Below are positions 1 to 7,978 of a stretch of 9,530 nt of DNA, piece after piece. Origin of the DNA: an uncultured Propionibacterium sp. (GTDB lineage: Bacteria; Actinomycetota; Actinomycetes; Propionibacteriales; Propionibacteriaceae). Location of the stretch: assembly GCA_938036835.1 (NCBI GenBank), contig CALHWB010000060.1, positions 1 to 9,530 on the forward strand, written 5' to 3'. The translations under genes were made by a program, and so were the position numbers. Under the pieces are notes generated by a model. That model did no database searches. It was not told where the DNA came from and saw nothing but the letters and a program-made list of their open reading frames with translations. The first letter of the stretch is position 1; every line of letters starts with the position of its first letter.

Positions 1-59
1 CGGTCGGCACCTACCCCAACCTGCCCATCCGCAACTTCCACGCCGTAGTCACCGGCTGA
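1..59 (+). CDS. C-terminal end of an unidentified rightward gene (partial)
   Basis: Frame 3 of the plus strand reads VGTYPNLPIRNFHAVVTG and then stops at TGA 57-59. The codons are mostly C- or G-ending, as expected for a real high-GC gene. A strong hairpin starts about 25 bases after the stop, which fits a gene end. The upstream part lies outside the window and 18 residues are too few to name a family. The gene converges on the seven-gene operon from the other side, so it is probably a separate transcription unit. The coding call rests on codon character and the downstream hairpin only. Confidence 0.5.
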   Translation, partial: VGTYPNLPIRNFHAVVTG

Positions 60-84
60 TCCCCACACGGGCACCGGCGGCAAC

Positions 85-128
85 CAGCGGACTCTTGGCC
101 AGTGGTACCGCCGGCCAAGAGTCCGCTG
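85..128. terminator. 16-bp perfect hairpin between convergent genes, likely bidirectional terminator
   Basis: Arms 85-100 (CAGCGGACTCTTGGCC) and 113-128 are exact reverse complements, with a 12-base loop that itself contains the palindrome GGTACC. It begins 26 bases after the stop of the rightward gene and lies 95 bases beyond the stop of ugd. There is no T-run on either side, as is common for actinobacterial terminators. The symmetry and the convergent position suggest it stops transcription from both directions. Termination itself is inferred. Confidence 0.7.
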
Positions 129-147
129 TGGGATCCGCCGGTGGGCT

Positions 148-186
148 ATCCGGGGCCAGGGCATCGGCTGGCCCTAGCCGCCGGAT
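148..186 (-). terminator. Second hairpin, likely terminator of the seven-gene operon
   Basis: Left arm 148-162 (ATCCGGGGCCAGGGC) pairs with right arm 171-186 with one C-A mismatch (157/176) and one bulged G (180), leaving an 8-base loop. It sits 36 bases past the ugd stop codon in the direction of transcription. Like the hairpin at 85-128 it has no T-tract. Two stacked hairpins in a 163-base convergent spacer make transcription termination the simplest reading; 3' end protection of the operon mRNA is an alternative. Confidence 0.55.
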
Positions 187-222
187 CGGGGAAGACCGGC
201 CGGGTCACGGGAAGACACGGGA

Positions 223-1707
223 TCATCCCACTCGATCGCCCAATGCCGTGACCGGCCGAGTGAACGCCCGATCTGCTCGGGAAGGGACCGAGTTCCGTTC
301 CCGGCGGCGTGGCTTGCGGCGCTGCACGGTCACGACCGGTTCCCGATACGCCTGTCGCGGAGACTGCAAGGCGCTACCGGCCGGGAACCATCTGCCCAGG
401 CCGATATAGGTCCAGCCGGCCGCCCGCCAGCGTCCGGGATCCAACGCATTGCGGCCGTCGATGATCACCGGTCGCGATACCCGATCCGCTGCCGCGACGG
501 GATCCAACTCGGCGAACTCAGCCCATTCGGTCAGCAGCAATGTCAGCTCCGCACCCTCCAGCGCGCGGAGCGGGTCGCGTTCTGTGGCCAATCCGGGATG
601 CAGCCGGTGCACGGCATCCAGCGCTTTCGGGTCGCATACCCGCACCAAGGCCCCCCGGTCGTGCAACCGCCGGGCCACATCCAGTGCGGGAGAATCGCGT
701 ACATCGTCGCTGTTCGGTTTGAACGCGGCTCCCAGCACGGTGATCCGGGCACCGGCGATCGAGCCCTTAAGGCTGCGTTCGGCCAGTTCGATCACCCGGT
801 CGCGGCGTCGCTGGTTGATGGCGTCCACTTGCCGGAGGAAGGAAACGGCGTCTGCCGCCCCCAACTCTTCGGCGCGGGCGACGAAGGCGCGAATATCCTT
901 CGGCAGACAACCACCGCCAAACCCCACTCCGGCCCGCAGGAACCGATGCCCGATCCGGTCATCGTGCCCCAGCGCCTCGGCGAGATCGACCACATCGCCG
1001 CCGGTGGCTTCGCACAACTCGGCCATCCCATTGATGAAACTGATCTTGGTCGCCAGGAAGGCGTTGGCTGCCACCTTGACCAACTCGGCAGTTGGATAGT
1101 TGGTAACGATCCGCGGAATGCCTGCGGCGATGAGTTGCGCATAGACCGCATCGAGCGCCGCCTGGCCTCGCCGGGCGTGCTCCTCGTTGGCGGACAGTCC
1201 GTAGACGATCCGGTTTGGGCGCAGGGTATCGGTGACCGCGAACCCTTCACGCAGGAACTCTGGATTCCACACCAGCGTGACGCCACGCGGTCCGAGCCGC
1301 CGGGCGAGGTCTTCCGCGGTACCCACCGGGACGGTCGACTTGCCGACCACCACGGTTCTGGTACCAGGCGCGACCGTGGCGAGCACCGTATCGACGGCGG
1401 CCTCGACGAAGCTGAGGTCCGCGGCGTAGCCGGTGGCCGACTGCGGAGTGCCGACGGTGACGAAGTGCACCTCGACATCGGCCAGATCCGTGGCCGATGG
1501 GGCGGCGGTGAACCGTAGACGCCCGCTATCCATCGCGGAACGGAGAATCTTGTCGAACTCGGGTTCGAAGAAGGGAACCACGCCACGTGACAGTTTCGCC
1601 ACCTTTTCCCGGTCGACATCAATGCCGAGCACGTCGTGCCCGAGACTGGCCATGCACGCCGCATGAACCGCGCCTAGGTAGCCACATCCAAAAACAGAGA
1701 TTCGCAT
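223..1707 (-). CDS. ugd: UDP-glucose 6-dehydrogenase (UDP-glucose/GDP-mannose dehydrogenase family)
   Basis: This 494-residue protein should oxidise UDP-glucose to UDP-glucuronate with two NAD+ in the cytoplasm. The N-terminal Rossmann motif GCGYLG is at 7-12 and the acidic end of beta-2 is D30. WNPEFLREG (147-155) and the Lys/Asn-bearing helix KVAANAF (211-217) form the active site. The catalytic Cys is C267 in GFGGGCLPKD (262-271), and the C-terminal UDP-binding domain carries GAAFKPNSDDVRDSP (326-340). The family core normally ends near YIGLGR (434-439); about 55 more Arg- and Pro-rich residues follow and look disordered. The ATG at 1707 is preceded by GGAAAGGAAAA at good spacing. It is the last gene of the operon, 21 bases after the second kinase, and probably supplies the glucuronyl donor for the glycosyltransferases. 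A GDP-mannose or UDP-ManNAc dehydrogenase is less likely but is not excluded by motifs alone. Confidence 0.93.
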   Translation of the reverse strand: MRISVFGCGYLGAVHAACMASLGHDVLGIDVDREKVAKLSRGVVPFFEPEFDKILRSAMDSGRLRFTAAPSATDLADVEVHFVTVGTPQSATGYAADLSFVEAAVDTVLATVAPGTRTVVVGKSTVPVGTAEDLARRLGPRGVTLVWNPEFLREGFAVTDTLRPNRIVYGLSANEEHARRGQAALDAVYAQLIAAGIPRIVTNYPTAELVKVAANAFLATKISFINGMAELCEATGGDVVDLAEALGHDDRIGHRFLRAGVGFGGGCLPKDIRAFVARAEELGAADAVSFLRQVDAINQRRRDRVIELAERSLKGSIAGARITVLGAAFKPNSDDVRDSPALDVARRLHDRGALVRVCDPKALDAVHRLHPGLATERDPLRALEGAELTLLLTEWAEFAELDPVAAADRVSRPVIIDGRNALDPGRWRAAGWTYIGLGRWFPAGSALQSPRQAYREPVVTVQRRKPRRRERNSVPSRADRAFTRPVTALGDRVG

Positions 1708-1728
1708 CGGTTTTCCTTTCCGTGATGC
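1708..1728 (-). promoter_or_regulatory. Intercistronic spacer with ribosome binding site of ugd
   Basis: Read on the minus strand, the 21-base gap between the second kinase and ugd contains GGAAAGGAAAA just before the ATG at 1707. This purine-rich Shine-Dalgarno is enough for independent initiation. No promoter or terminator is visible in so short a gap, so ugd should be co-transcribed with the genes before it. Confidence 0.6.
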
Positions 1729-2721
1729 TCAAGCAGAGTTCGCCGATCGCAGGCAGACCGCGATCCATCGGTCGAGCCAGACCCTGGCGTCCGGCCGGAA
1801 TGCGTAGACGAAGGCCAGGCGCAGCCGTGCGGCCTGGCGGTAGCACTCGAACCGGGCCGGGCCGATATCCAGTTGCGGGGCCAGCCGGTCGAGGTGGGCG
1901 AATACTCGGTCGCGCGCGGCTTGCGGGAAAAGCCCCTGAACACCCCGAAGCTCGATGTGCGCCCAAAGATTGCCCAGGTCGAGGGCCGCCTCACCGCGGG
2001 CAGCGGTATCCAGATCGAGAACACTCAACCGTTTCCCGTCCCACAGCAGCTGCCCGTCGTGCAGGTCGCGATGCAAGACGGCAGCTGGATCGGCGGCGGC
2101 GCCTAGATCGCGGCAGGTCCGCGTCACCGCACGCTGCAACCGGGGGAGTTCGGCGAGCGCACCGAACCGTTCGGTGACCGCCAGCCAGTGCATCAGCACC
2201 GCCACCTCATCGGACGCGGAGTGCGCGGGCAATCCGGCCTGCTGGCGAGCCAGGGCCGGCCAGGACTCGGCAAATCGTGCCCAGCCGTCGAGCCCGGCCG
2301 CGCCCAGCCGCTGTAGGGTGCGTCCCGGCAATCGCGAAAACCTGATCTGTGCCGGTGTGGTGGCCAGTACCCGGGCGGCATCGAGACCCGCCGTCCGGCA
2401 CAGGCCGCCGACCTGCATCGAGGCATTCGCCACCCGCTCGGCCTTGCCCGGCCGTAGCGACTTGAGGACCTGGTCTTTACCCAGGATGACGGCGCGCCGG
2501 TTGAGCCGGTGCACCACCAATTCCCCGGTCTCGGGCGGGGCGAGATCCGGCAGCATGGGGTCGGTGGCATAGCCGGTGAGCCGGGCGGTTCCCGCGGGGT
2601 CGATACGGCCGGCCCGCAGCCGGCCACGGCTATCCTGCTGCTCGAAGACGATGGTGCCGTGCGTCCCCGGCCAGGCCCGTCGTATCCCGGGCAGAGCCTG
2701 CAAGGTGTCCAGCGCTGTCAT
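1729..2721 (-). CDS. Phosphotransferase of the APH/choline kinase fold (second kinase)
   Basis: A 330-residue protein of the aminoglycoside phosphotransferase fold, expected to move the gamma-phosphate of ATP to a hydroxyl of a small molecule or sugar. A likely ATP-binding Lys is K87 in QVLKSLRPGK (84-93). The catalytic loop is HRDLHDGQ (217-224) with base D219, and the metal-binding motif is DLD (236-238) followed by ALDLGNLWAH (246-255). The loop ends in Gln224 where textbook APH enzymes have Asn. I chose the ATG at 2721 because it forms an ATGA overlap with the stop of the preceding kinase gene; an in-frame extension upstream would run 51 bases into that gene and is out of keeping with the operon. 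The substrate is unknown. In a glycan operon a sugar or glycosylated intermediate is more plausible than an antibiotic. Confidence 0.85.
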   Translation of the reverse strand: MTALDTLQALPGIRRAWPGTHGTIVFEQQDSRGRLRAGRIDPAGTARLTGYATDPMLPDLAPPETGELVVHRLNRRAVILGKDQVLKSLRPGKAERVANASMQVGGLCRTAGLDAARVLATTPAQIRFSRLPGRTLQRLGAAGLDGWARFAESWPALARQQAGLPAHSASDEVAVLMHWLAVTERFGALAELPRLQRAVTRTCRDLGAAADPAAVLHRDLHDGQLLWDGKRLSVLDLDTAARGEAALDLGNLWAHIELRGVQGLFPQAARDRVFAHLDRLAPQLDIGPARFECYRQAARLRLAFVYAFRPDARVWLDRWIAVCLRSANSA

Positions 2722-3848
2722 CCGATCGCCTCCGCCAGTTTGTCCAGCCCGGACGAGATCTGGGTGCGCCAATCCGGCGCCGCGGCACGCAACGGATCGG
2801 CCAAGCGGAGCAGCATGGCCCGCGTCCTGGCCCGCCGTAGCTGCCCGGCATCGGGCAGCGCACCGGCGGCGGCGCGGTATCCGGCCAGCAGGGCCTGGCC
2901 GGTGTCTTCATCGACCATCGACAGATAGGACCCCAGATCCACCGCTGGTGGTGCGAGGCAGGCCCGGTCGAAGTCGGTGAGCCAGACGAGCCCCGTGCCC
3001 GGATCGAACAGCACCTGGTCGGGGGAGGCGTCGCCATGCGACAGTACGGGCTCACCCAGGCCGGTCACCTCGGCGCGGGCCGCCAGTTCGCGTACCCGCC
3101 GGGCCAACTCGGGGGCGAGCACATCGAATATGCCGGCGTGCGCGGCGGCCTGCCGGATCGGATCGGAAACCCGCCCGGCCAGCTTCGTACCGAGTTCGGC
3201 CGGTAGCCGCCCGATCGACATGTGCAGCGCCGCGAGAGCCCGGCCGGCCGCCCTGGTCGCGGCCGGATCGGCCCGGCGCGACAGATCGGTGCTGCCGACG
3301 AAGCCCAGCACGCCGATATGCCGGTCGGCGGCGGCGTCGAGCCGCTCGGGGACCGGGACGCTCTGCGCCACGAACCGGTGGAACCGCAGCCCCAGCGGAT
3401 CCGTATCGGCGCTGACCCGGATCACGTGTTCCCGGTAGCCGACCACGAGGCGCCGCAGCGGGTTGTAGCGCAGCACCCTCTGTTCGGCCCCGAGGTCTAG
3501 CAGCCCCGCCAGGCGTGCCCGGGCCAGATGCCCGCCAAGCTTCGGGTCGGCAAGCAGGCCGCCGTGCTGGGCCAACAAACCGTCGCCGATCTCGCGGCAG
3601 ACCACCGGCACCCCCCGGCGTTGCGCGGCACTTGCGGCCTTGAGCGCCTTGCTGCGACCGATTGGCCACAGCACCCGGGCCCAGCCCACGGGATCCGCGG
3701 TATCGTCCCGGGCGGCGAGGGCCACCGCCACGGAGGTGTCCGGCTTGACCCGGATCCGGGTGGCCTGCACCGCCCGCCCGCACAACTCGCTGAGTCTGTT
3801 CGCGTCAAGCATCGTTTCGACAACCTGCGCGGTCGATCGCATCACCAT
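2718..3848 (-). CDS. Phosphotransferase of the APH fold (first kinase), with substituted nucleotide-site residues
   Basis: A 376-residue APH-fold protein. After about 120 N-terminal residues of no clear family there is a small lobe with VLRYNPLRRLVVGYREHVIRV (125-145), the catalytic loop HGDASPDQVLF (271-281, D273) and the metal motif TDFD (291-294), then PPAVDLGSYLS (300-310). Two departures stand out. Gln278 replaces the usual metal-binding Asn, and R144 sits where the beta-3 Lys is expected in VIRV. So it may be a kinase with altered nucleotide handling or a regulatory partner of the second kinase. Three in-frame starts are packed as ATGGTGATG (3848-3840), all overlapping or touching the ABC gene stop at 3844-3842. 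I prefer 3848 because AGGGAG lies 5 bases before it, but GTG at 3845 (GTGA overlap) is nearly as good. The substrate is unknown. Confidence 0.82.
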   Translation of the reverse strand: MVMRSTAQVVETMLDANRLSELCGRAVQATRIRVKPDTSVAVALAARDDTADPVGWARVLWPIGRSKALKAASAAQRRGVPVVCREIGDGLLAQHGGLLADPKLGGHLARARLAGLLDLGAEQRVLRYNPLRRLVVGYREHVIRVSADTDPLGLRFHRFVAQSVPVPERLDAAADRHIGVLGFVGSTDLSRRADPAATRAAGRALAALHMSIGRLPAELGTKLAGRVSDPIRQAAAHAGIFDVLAPELARRVRELAARAEVTGLGEPVLSHGDASPDQVLFDPGTGLVWLTDFDRACLAPPAVDLGSYLSMVDEDTGQALLAGYRAAAGALPDAGQLRRARTRAMLLRLADPLRAAAPDWRTQISSGLDKLAEAIG

Positions 3849-5650
3849 CTCGGCTCCCTGATCCTGATCTCGTCGGCTGTCCGGCCGGCCGCCGTCACCC
3901 AGTCGCGGAAGACCCGGCTGGTTTGCATGAGCTGCTGGGGGTGACCGTCCAGCAGAACCTGCCCGTCCTCCAACCACACGATGCGGGTGGCTCGCAGCGC
4001 GACCTCGGCATCGTGAGTGATCGCCAGGGTGGTTTTGCCCTCAACCAGCCGGCTGATCGCGGCGATGACCAACCCGGCCGATTCGGGATCCAGCCCGGTG
4101 GTCGCCTCGTCGAGGATGACCACCGGGGCATCGCGCAACAGCGCCCGGGCGATGGCCACCCGCTGCCGCTGACCGCCCGAAAGAGTCCCGCCGCGTTCGC
4201 CGACGACGGTGTCATAGCCGTCGGGCAGCGCCATGATGAAGTCATGGGCATGGGCCGCGCGCGCCGCCTCCTCGATCTCTTCGTCCGTGGCACCCTGACG
4301 CCCCAGGCGGATGTTCTCCCGAATCGTCCCGGTGAACAGCACCGCCTCCTGATGCAGCAGGGAAACATTGGCCCGCAGCTGTGTCAGATCGAGTTCGCGC
4401 AGCGGGTAGCCATCGAGGGTGACATCCCCGGCGGTCGGGTCCAGGGCCCGGACCAGCAGCGACACCAGCGTGGACTTGCCCGACCCGGAGGGCCCGATGA
4501 TGGCCAGGCTGTCGCCGGGCTGCATGGCCAGGTTGATGCCGTGCAGCACCTCCACGCCGTCGTAGCCGGCACGCACATTGTCGAAGTGCACCCAGCCGTG
4601 CAGTCGTCTCGGATGCAGCGGATGGGCCGGGGTGACCACATCGGAGACCACCGCCATCAGATCGGCGACGCGTTCCCCCGAGGCGCTGGCCCGGGCGATC
4701 CGGCCGGTGTATTTCGCCATGTCGCGCAGCGGTTTCATGGTGGTGCGCAGGTAAGTGGTGAACAGCACCAGATCGCCCGGGGTCATGGCGCCGTCGAGCA
4801 CCCGCAGGCCACCGCCGACCGTCACCACCGCCGTGGCGATACCGACGATGAGGTCGGTGCTGCGCTCCAACCGGGCCGCGAGCCGCCGAGATGTGACCCC
4901 CGCCCGCAACGACTTCCGGTTTGCGCTGACGAACCGGTCCTCGATCAGAGTCTCCAGCCCATAGGCCTGCACGATCCGGATCGCCGACAGCGTCTCCTGG
5001 GCGGTATTGGCGAGTTGTCCCTCGCCCTTGCGGGTCTTGCGCGAGGCCACCGCGATCTTCTTCGAGATGCCCGAGGACGTGAGACCGAACGATCCGACCG
5101 CCACGACCACTACCAGCGACAGCAGCGGATCGAGGACCAGCATCACCACCAGCATCACCGCCAGGGTTGCCATATTGGCGAGCAGGGGAAGCCCAGCGGT
5201 CACCGCCACTTCCTGCATGCGGCTCACGTCGCTGACGATGCGCTGCACCGTGTCGGCGCTGCGGTTGCGGGCGTGGAATTGCTGAGATAGCCCCTGCACA
5301 TGCCGGAACGCCCGGGCCCGCAGGGACGTGGCCGCCCGTGAACCCACCAGCGCGAAGGCGATGGTTGCGAAATAGTTGGACAGCGCCCGCAGCCCGACCA
5401 CCACTACCAGGGCGGTACCGCAGAGAACGAGCAGACCCAGGGTTGCGGGTTGCTGGGACACCTCGGCGCCGAGCGCGGCCGACACTGCGTCCACCACGAT
5501 CTTCATGGGCCAGGGTTCGAGCACCCGGAAGACGACCTCGAAGAGCAGGGCCACCGTGCCCCCCAGCACCAGGCCTTTCTCCGGGGCCACGTCGGGGCGG
5601 ATCAGACGCAGGGTACGTGCCAGCGCCCCTGGCTTGGCTCGTTCAGTCAT
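3842..5650 (-). CDS. ABC exporter half-transporter, permease-ATPase fusion (MsbA/PglK-like architecture)
   Basis: A 602-residue type IV ABC exporter with the membrane domain fused to the ATPase, expected to work as a dimer in the plasma membrane. Hydrophobic segments lie near residues 27-45, 70-100, 155-190 and 265-300. The ATPase domain (about 354-585) is complete: Walker A GPSGSGKST (386-394), Q-loop Q434, signature LSGGQ (490-494), Walker B VVILDEATT (510-518) and switch His546 in THD. It lies between three glycosyltransferases and two kinases, so the likely cargo is a glycolipid or oligosaccharide made by the operon; peptide or drug export is possible from fold alone. I chose the ATG at 5650, which overlaps the preceding gene by 8 bases and has GGTGG just upstream; an ATG at 5671 would add seven residues (MPVWRWL) and is the alternative. 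Confidence 0.92.
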   Translation of the reverse strand: MTERAKPGALARTLRLIRPDVAPEKGLVLGGTVALLFEVVFRVLEPWPMKIVVDAVSAALGAEVSQQPATLGLLVLCGTALVVVVGLRALSNYFATIAFALVGSRAATSLRARAFRHVQGLSQQFHARNRSADTVQRIVSDVSRMQEVAVTAGLPLLANMATLAVMLVVMLVLDPLLSLVVVVAVGSFGLTSSGISKKIAVASRKTRKGEGQLANTAQETLSAIRIVQAYGLETLIEDRFVSANRKSLRAGVTSRRLAARLERSTDLIVGIATAVVTVGGGLRVLDGAMTPGDLVLFTTYLRTTMKPLRDMAKYTGRIARASASGERVADLMAVVSDVVTPAHPLHPRRLHGWVHFDNVRAGYDGVEVLHGINLAMQPGDSLAIIGPSGSGKSTLVSLLVRALDPTAGDVTLDGYPLRELDLTQLRANVSLLHQEAVLFTGTIRENIRLGRQGATDEEIEEAARAAHAHDFIMALPDGYDTVVGERGGTLSGGQRQRVAIARALLRDAPVVILDEATTGLDPESAGLVIAAISRLVEGKTTLAITHDAEVALRATRIVWLEDGQVLLDGHPQQLMQTSRVFRDWVTAAGRTADEIRIREPRW

Positions 5651-6764
5651 GAGCCACCGCCAAACCGGCATGATCCAAGATCGCGTCCACCACCCGGGCC
5701 CAGCTATAGCGTTCCTCCGCCAGCTGCCGGCCGCGCCGGCCCAACGCAGCCCGGGTTTGTGGTTCTCCAGCCAACTCGTCGATGGCCGCGGCTAGGGCAC
5801 TGGGGTTCGAGGCGGGCACGAGCCGGCCGGCCCCATCGAGGATTTCGGGAATCTGACCGACCTCCGAGGCGACGACCGGCAGGCCGGCGGCCAGATACTC
5901 GTAAACCTTTAGCGGCGAAAAGTAGTGATCCGCCAGTTCCGGGTAGGGGGCTACTCCGATCGCGGCACCGGCCAGCTGCTCCGGTATCGTCTCGGGTGCC
6001 ACCGCCCCGCGGAAGTCGACCGGTAGCCTCAGTTCCGCCGCCTGGTTTTCGAGTTCCGCGCGTAGCGGGCCGTCGCCGACGATCCTCAGCCGCCAATCCC
6101 GGCCGGCCTGGGCGGCTGCCAGGAGCAGATCGCCGACACCATGCCAGGGCTTGAGGGTACCCACGAACACCACCACCGGGGCACCTGGATCCGCCGGCCG
6201 GGGCTGGATGCGCCGCACATTGACGCCATTGGGGATCGTGTGGACGCGGGCTGCCCGCGTGCGGGCCGTGACCCAGTCCCGCACCGGCTCGGAGACGCAG
6301 ATCGTCGCCGTGGCGGCCCGTACCTGGGCGAGCAGCACCCGGGATGCGGTGTCCTCGTCTACCAGCACCCGATGCGTGCGCTGCTCGTCGATCAGGGGTG
6401 CGTTGACCTCAAGAATGCCTGGCATCCGGGCCCTGGCCCAGGCCTCGGCGAGCACGGTGCTGAACAGCGAATAGCGCTCGTAGATCAGATCGGCGCCATC
6501 TCTTAGCACAGCCGCGGTCAATTGCCGGCAGGCCTCCTGCTGGGCGTGTTCCCGGCCGGCCGGTTCGCTCGCGTCAACCGGCACCTCGGTGACGGGCAGG
6601 CCGGCAAGGTCGGCGGGCAGGTCATGCCCGCTGCGGACCGTGTAGAGATGGACCTCATGGCCGCGGGCGTCGAACTCACGGATTACCTCCTGCACATGCA
6701 CCGAGGCGCCTTTGGTACCGAATACGGGGATTCCCGGATCCGCGCAAACATATGCGATACGCAT
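5643..6764 (-). CDS. Glycosyltransferase family 4 (GT-B fold), second GT4 of the operon
   Basis: A 373-residue retaining-type GT-B glycosyltransferase with no membrane segment, probably acting on the inner face of the membrane. The N-terminal acceptor domain has the loop FGTKGASVHV (15-24) found in GT4 enzymes. The interdomain and donor domain show IPNGVN (177-182), VGTLKPWHG (201-209), GDGP (230-233) and SPLKVYEYLAAGLPVVAS (283-300), where E289 is the conserved second Glu of the EX7E motif and the first position is not Glu. The ATG at 6764 follows a strong GAGGAG by 7 bases, and only 11 bases separate it from the preceding gene. The stop overlaps the ABC exporter start by 8 bases. Sugar donor and acceptor cannot be read from the sequence; UDP-glucuronate is a reasonable candidate because ugd is in the same operon. 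Confidence 0.92.
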   Translation of the reverse strand: MRIAYVCADPGIPVFGTKGASVHVQEVIREFDARGHEVHLYTVRSGHDLPADLAGLPVTEVPVDASEPAGREHAQQEACRQLTAAVLRDGADLIYERYSLFSTVLAEAWARARMPGILEVNAPLIDEQRTHRVLVDEDTASRVLLAQVRAATATICVSEPVRDWVTARTRAARVHTIPNGVNVRRIQPRPADPGAPVVVFVGTLKPWHGVGDLLLAAAQAGRDWRLRIVGDGPLRAELENQAAELRLPVDFRGAVAPETIPEQLAGAAIGVAPYPELADHYFSPLKVYEYLAAGLPVVASEVGQIPEILDGAGRLVPASNPSALAAAIDELAGEPQTRAALGRRGRQLAEERYSWARVVDAILDHAGLAVAHD

Positions 6765-6775
6765 CGAACCGCTCC

Positions 6776-7978
6776 TCACCGTCTGGCCGTTTCCCAGCGG
6801 GATAGACAGGCAGCCTGCTGCCGGCTGTCGAAATCCCGCTCGATCAACGCCCGGGCATTCCGGGCCAGCCGGGCGATATCGGCCTGGCCGGACGCGATCC
6901 GCTCCAGGGCGCCGGCCAGCGCCGCCGCATCCCCGGGCTTCAGCAGAATGCCGGTGTCGCCGTCCCGGATCACCTCGGGCAGCCCACTGAGCGCGGTAGC
7001 GATCACGGGCGTTCCGATGGCCATCGCCTCCAACACCACGGTCGGCAGACCATCGATGTTGCCGTCCTCGCCGGCCACGCACGGTGCCACGAAGACATGC
7101 GCCTGCTCGATCAGTTCGCGCACCTCGTCCTGGGTGCGGGGGCCGAGTAGCCGCACCTGCTCGGCCAGGCCCAATCGGTTGATCTGGTGCTGTAGGGCCA
7201 TCCGCAGTTCGCCGTCCCCGGCGATGCACGCCTCAACCGGCCGCCCGGCGGCCGTCAACAGCGAGATCGCATCGATCAGGTAGCCAAACCCCTTCTTGGG
7301 AACCAGCCGCCCGACGGCCACGACCCGTAACGGATCGGTGACCGCGATGGGATCGCGGAAGCAGAACCGCGCCAATTCGAGGGCGTTGTACCGCAGCGAT
7401 ATGTTGGCATTGGTTCCGGCTAGGGCGGCATTCAGATAGCTCTTGTTGTATTGGCTGATGGCGATGACCCGGGCCGCATCGCCGCAGACCCGGCGCAGCC
7501 ATATCGGATCCACGGATTCGTGGTAGATGTCCTTGGCGTGCGTGGTGACGGTGTAGGGGATCCCGGCCAGCCGGGCCGCCAGCCAAGCCATCCGCCCGGC
7601 TAGCGCGGCGAAATGGGCGTGCAGGTGGCCGATGCCGTCGTCGAGCGCAGCCTGCGCCAGCACAACCCCTTGGGCGACTTCGTCGCCGGGCAGATCGGCC
7701 AGTTCCGGCAACGACCGGCTGAAGTTCGCCCGCAGCACGGGATGCCGGAACGCCTGCGCGATCTGATCCCACTGCTCGATCCCCTTTAGCGGCCGCGGAA
7801 TCCAGCTCACCTCCGCTTTCACCCGGGCGATCTCGGGATGGAAACGCGCGTCCGTCGTCGGGCGCAAGGCGTAGATGCGCAGCTTATCGCCGTGGGCTTC
7901 GCGGGCGAGTATCTCGGTGACCACGAATGTTTCAGAAAACCGCGGATAGACTTTGAGGACGTAACCGACGCGGGTCAT
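6776..7978 (-). CDS. Glycosyltransferase family 4, colanic-acid WcaL/AmsK-like
   Basis: A 400-residue GT-B glycosyltransferase. The N-terminus YVLKVYPRFSETFVVTEIL (6-24) is the SETF motif typical of exopolysaccharide GT4 enzymes such as WcaL and AmsK. HAHFA (120-124) and THAKDIY (146-152) belong to the acceptor domain. The donor domain has VGRLVPKKGFGYLIDA (222-237), GDGELR (254-259) and DGLPTVVLEAMA (309-320), a DX7E form of the EX7E motif that is normal in this subgroup. GLPEVI (332-337) closes the donor site. The ATG at 7978 forms an ATGA overlap with the preceding gene, which fixes the start. It probably adds a hexose or uronic acid to the growing glycan; linkage and sugar are unknown. 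Confidence 0.93.
   Translation of the reverse strand: MTRVGYVLKVYPRFSETFVVTEILAREAHGDKLRIYALRPTTDARFHPEIARVKAEVSWIPRPLKGIEQWDQIAQAFRHPVLRANFSRSLPELADLPGDEVAQGVVLAQAALDDGIGHLHAHFAALAGRMAWLAARLAGIPYTVTTHAKDIYHESVDPIWLRRVCGDAARVIAISQYNKSYLNAALAGTNANISLRYNALELARFCFRDPIAVTDPLRVVAVGRLVPKKGFGYLIDAISLLTAAGRPVEACIAGDGELRMALQHQINRLGLAEQVRLLGPRTQDEVRELIEQAHVFVAPCVAGEDGNIDGLPTVVLEAMAIGTPVIATALSGLPEVIRDGDTGILLKPGDAAALAGALERIASGQADIARLARNARALIERDFDSRQQAACLSRWETARR

Noticed and set aside
598..1518. Plus-strand open frame (306 codons) opposite ugd
   Set aside because: It is antisense to a clear UDP-glucose dehydrogenase, shows no domain, and is a GC-bias shadow.
1729..3848. Aminoglycoside resistance genes
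   Set aside because: The APH fold is shared by many sugar, choline and unknown kinases. The operon context and the altered catalytic loop argue against antibiotic modification.
3923..5290. Long plus-strand open frame (455 codons) opposite the ABC exporter
   Set aside because: It lies fully antisense to an exporter with all ATPase motifs intact; its translation is His/Gln/Gly-rich with no recognisable domain, as expected for the mirror frame of a high-GC gene.
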